Source of the DNA: Xanthobacteraceae bacterium
Lineage (GTDB): Bacteria; Pseudomonadota; Alphaproteobacteria; Rhizobiales; Xanthobacteraceae
Assembly: GCA_030043285.1 (NCBI GenBank)
Contig: JASHXZ010000583.1
Span: 1-5,903, forward strand
Direction: 5' to 3'
Length of the DNA stretch: 5,903 nt
The notes beneath the pieces are model-generated. The model was given only the letters and a program-made list of their open reading frames with translations, had not been told where the DNA came from and made no database searches. Positions within the stretch are counted from its first letter, which is position 1. Each line of letters begins with the position of its first letter. The position numbers were made by a program, and so were the translations under genes. Below, in pieces: positions 5,095-5,903 of the stretch.

Positions 5095-5903
5095 ATGAAC
5101 GACAGCGCAACGCAAACGCAGAAAGCCAGCTGGTGGCAGCGCCTCACCGGTGGACTGCGCCGCAGCTCCGCGGCGCTCTCCGGCGCCATCACGGATCTCG
5201 TCGTCAAGCGCAAGCTCGACGCCGAAACCATCGCCGACATCGAGGACGTGCTGATCCGCGCCGATCTCGGCCTGGAAACCGCCGGCCGGATCGCCGATGC
5301 GCTCGGCGAAAGCCGGCACGACGCCGCAATCTCGCCGGACGAGATCAAGGCCGTGGTGGCCGCCGAGGTCGAGAAAGTGCTGGCGCCGGTCGCGCAGCCG
5401 CTCGCGATCGATCCGGCGCAAAAGCCGTTCGTCATCCTGGTGGTCGGGGTCAACGGCTCCGGCAAGACCACCACGATCGGCAAGCTCGCGGCGAAATTCC
5501 GCGCCGACGGCCGCAAGGTCATGCTGGCGGCCGGCGATACGTTCCGCGCCGCCGCCATCGATCAGCTGAAAATCTGGGCGACGCGCACCGGCGCCGACTT
5601 CATCGCCCGCGAGCCGGGCGCCGACGCCGCCGGCCTCGTGTTCGACGCCATCGCCGCAGCCAAACAGCGCGGCATCGACGTTTTGTTGATCGATACCGCC
5701 GGCCGCCTGCAAAACCGCAGCGAGCTGATGAACGAGCTGCAAAAAGTTTTACGCGTCATCAAGAAGGCCGATCCGGCCGCGCCCCACAGCGTGCTGCTCG
5801 TGCTCGACGCCACGGTCGGGCAGAACGCGCTGTCGCAAGTCGAGGTTTTCCAAAAGACCGCGGGCGTCACGGGCCTCGCCATGACCAAGCTCGACGGCAC
5901 CGC
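5095..5903 (+). CDS. ftsY: Signal recognition particle receptor FtsY, partial (runs off the right edge)
   Basis: FtsY is the SRP receptor GTPase. It docks at the inner membrane and forms a twin GTPase complex with Ffh to hand ribosomes to SecYEG. The 269 visible codons open with a short N-terminal tail (SWWQRLTGGLRRS, 12-24) instead of a long acidic A domain; the basic, aromatic start may be the amphipathic lipid-binding helix. The N domain spans about 28-105 (IEDVLIRADLG 49-59). G domain motifs are G1 GVNGSGKT (118-125), G2 DTFRAAA (148-154), G3 DTAGR (200-204), LDATVGQNA (237-245) and G4 TKLDG (264-268). The C-terminal end lies beyond the window. An in-frame ATG at 5053, overlapping the divergent gene's start codon, would add 14 residues with no family likeness and only a 2-nt Shine-Dalgarno spacing, so 5095 is preferred. 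The gene has no stop in the window. Confidence 0.97.
   Translation, partial: MNDSATQTQKASWWQRLTGGLRRSSAALSGAITDLVVKRKLDAETIADIEDVLIRADLGLETAGRIADALGESRHDAAISPDEIKAVVAAEVEKVLAPVAQPLAIDPAQKPFVILVVGVNGSGKTTTIGKLAAKFRADGRKVMLAAGDTFRAAAIDQLKIWATRTGADFIAREPGADAAGLVFDAIAAAKQRGIDVLLIDTAGRLQNRSELMNELQKVLRVIKKADPAAPHSVLLVLDATVGQNALSQVEVFQKTAGVTGLAMTKLDGT

Noticed and set aside
4747..5742. Minus-strand open frame of 331 codons spanning ftsY and the start of the pseudouridine synthase gene
   Set aside because: It is antisense to ftsY over most of its length and out of frame with the pseudouridine synthase in the rest; the true ftsY frame has G1-G4 motifs.

Overview
The window looks like a chromosomal housekeeping segment of a high-GC alphaproteobacterium, most likely Hyphomicrobiales (Bradyrhizobium / Rhodopseudomonas / Xanthobacteraceae type). 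This rests on the protein flavour (DapF beginning [17 protein letters not shown], an FtsY with almost no acidic A domain), the strong G/C third-position bias, and two kinds of palindromic repeat that I remember as typical of that group. The taxonomic call is inference, because no search was run.

Layout from left to right. (1) The 5' part of ffh, the SRP GTPase, on the minus strand; it runs off the left edge. (2) A 270-nt gap holding a 78-bp palindromic repeat 15 nt before the ffh start and a terminator-like hairpin. (3) A minus-strand gene for a secreted GyrI-like domain protein. (4) A 137-nt divergent gap, then dapF (lysine/peptidoglycan precursor synthesis), overlapped by mtaB (tRNA ms2t6A37 modification), followed after 28 nt by an FMN-binding PPOX-family protein, all on the plus strand. 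(5) A minus-strand RluA-family pseudouridine synthase whose 3' end overlaps the PPOX gene by 7 bp. (6) After a 40-nt divergent gap, the 5' two-thirds or more of ftsY, the SRP receptor GTPase, on the plus strand; it runs off the right edge.

The two partner GTPases of co-translational membrane targeting therefore sit under 5 kb apart in opposite orientation, with a dapF-mtaB pair between them. The PPOX gene and the convergent pseudouridine synthase separate mtaB from ftsY.

I see no defence island, CRISPR array, prophage, insertion sequence or rRNA/tRNA gene. The most interesting feature is not a gene. A palindromic element of about 124 bp lies in frame inside the pseudouridine synthase gene and adds about 42 residues in a loop between two strands of the catalytic fold, without breaking the frame. 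The second repeat, upstream of ffh, shows compensatory base changes between its arms that point to selection on intra-arm hairpins.
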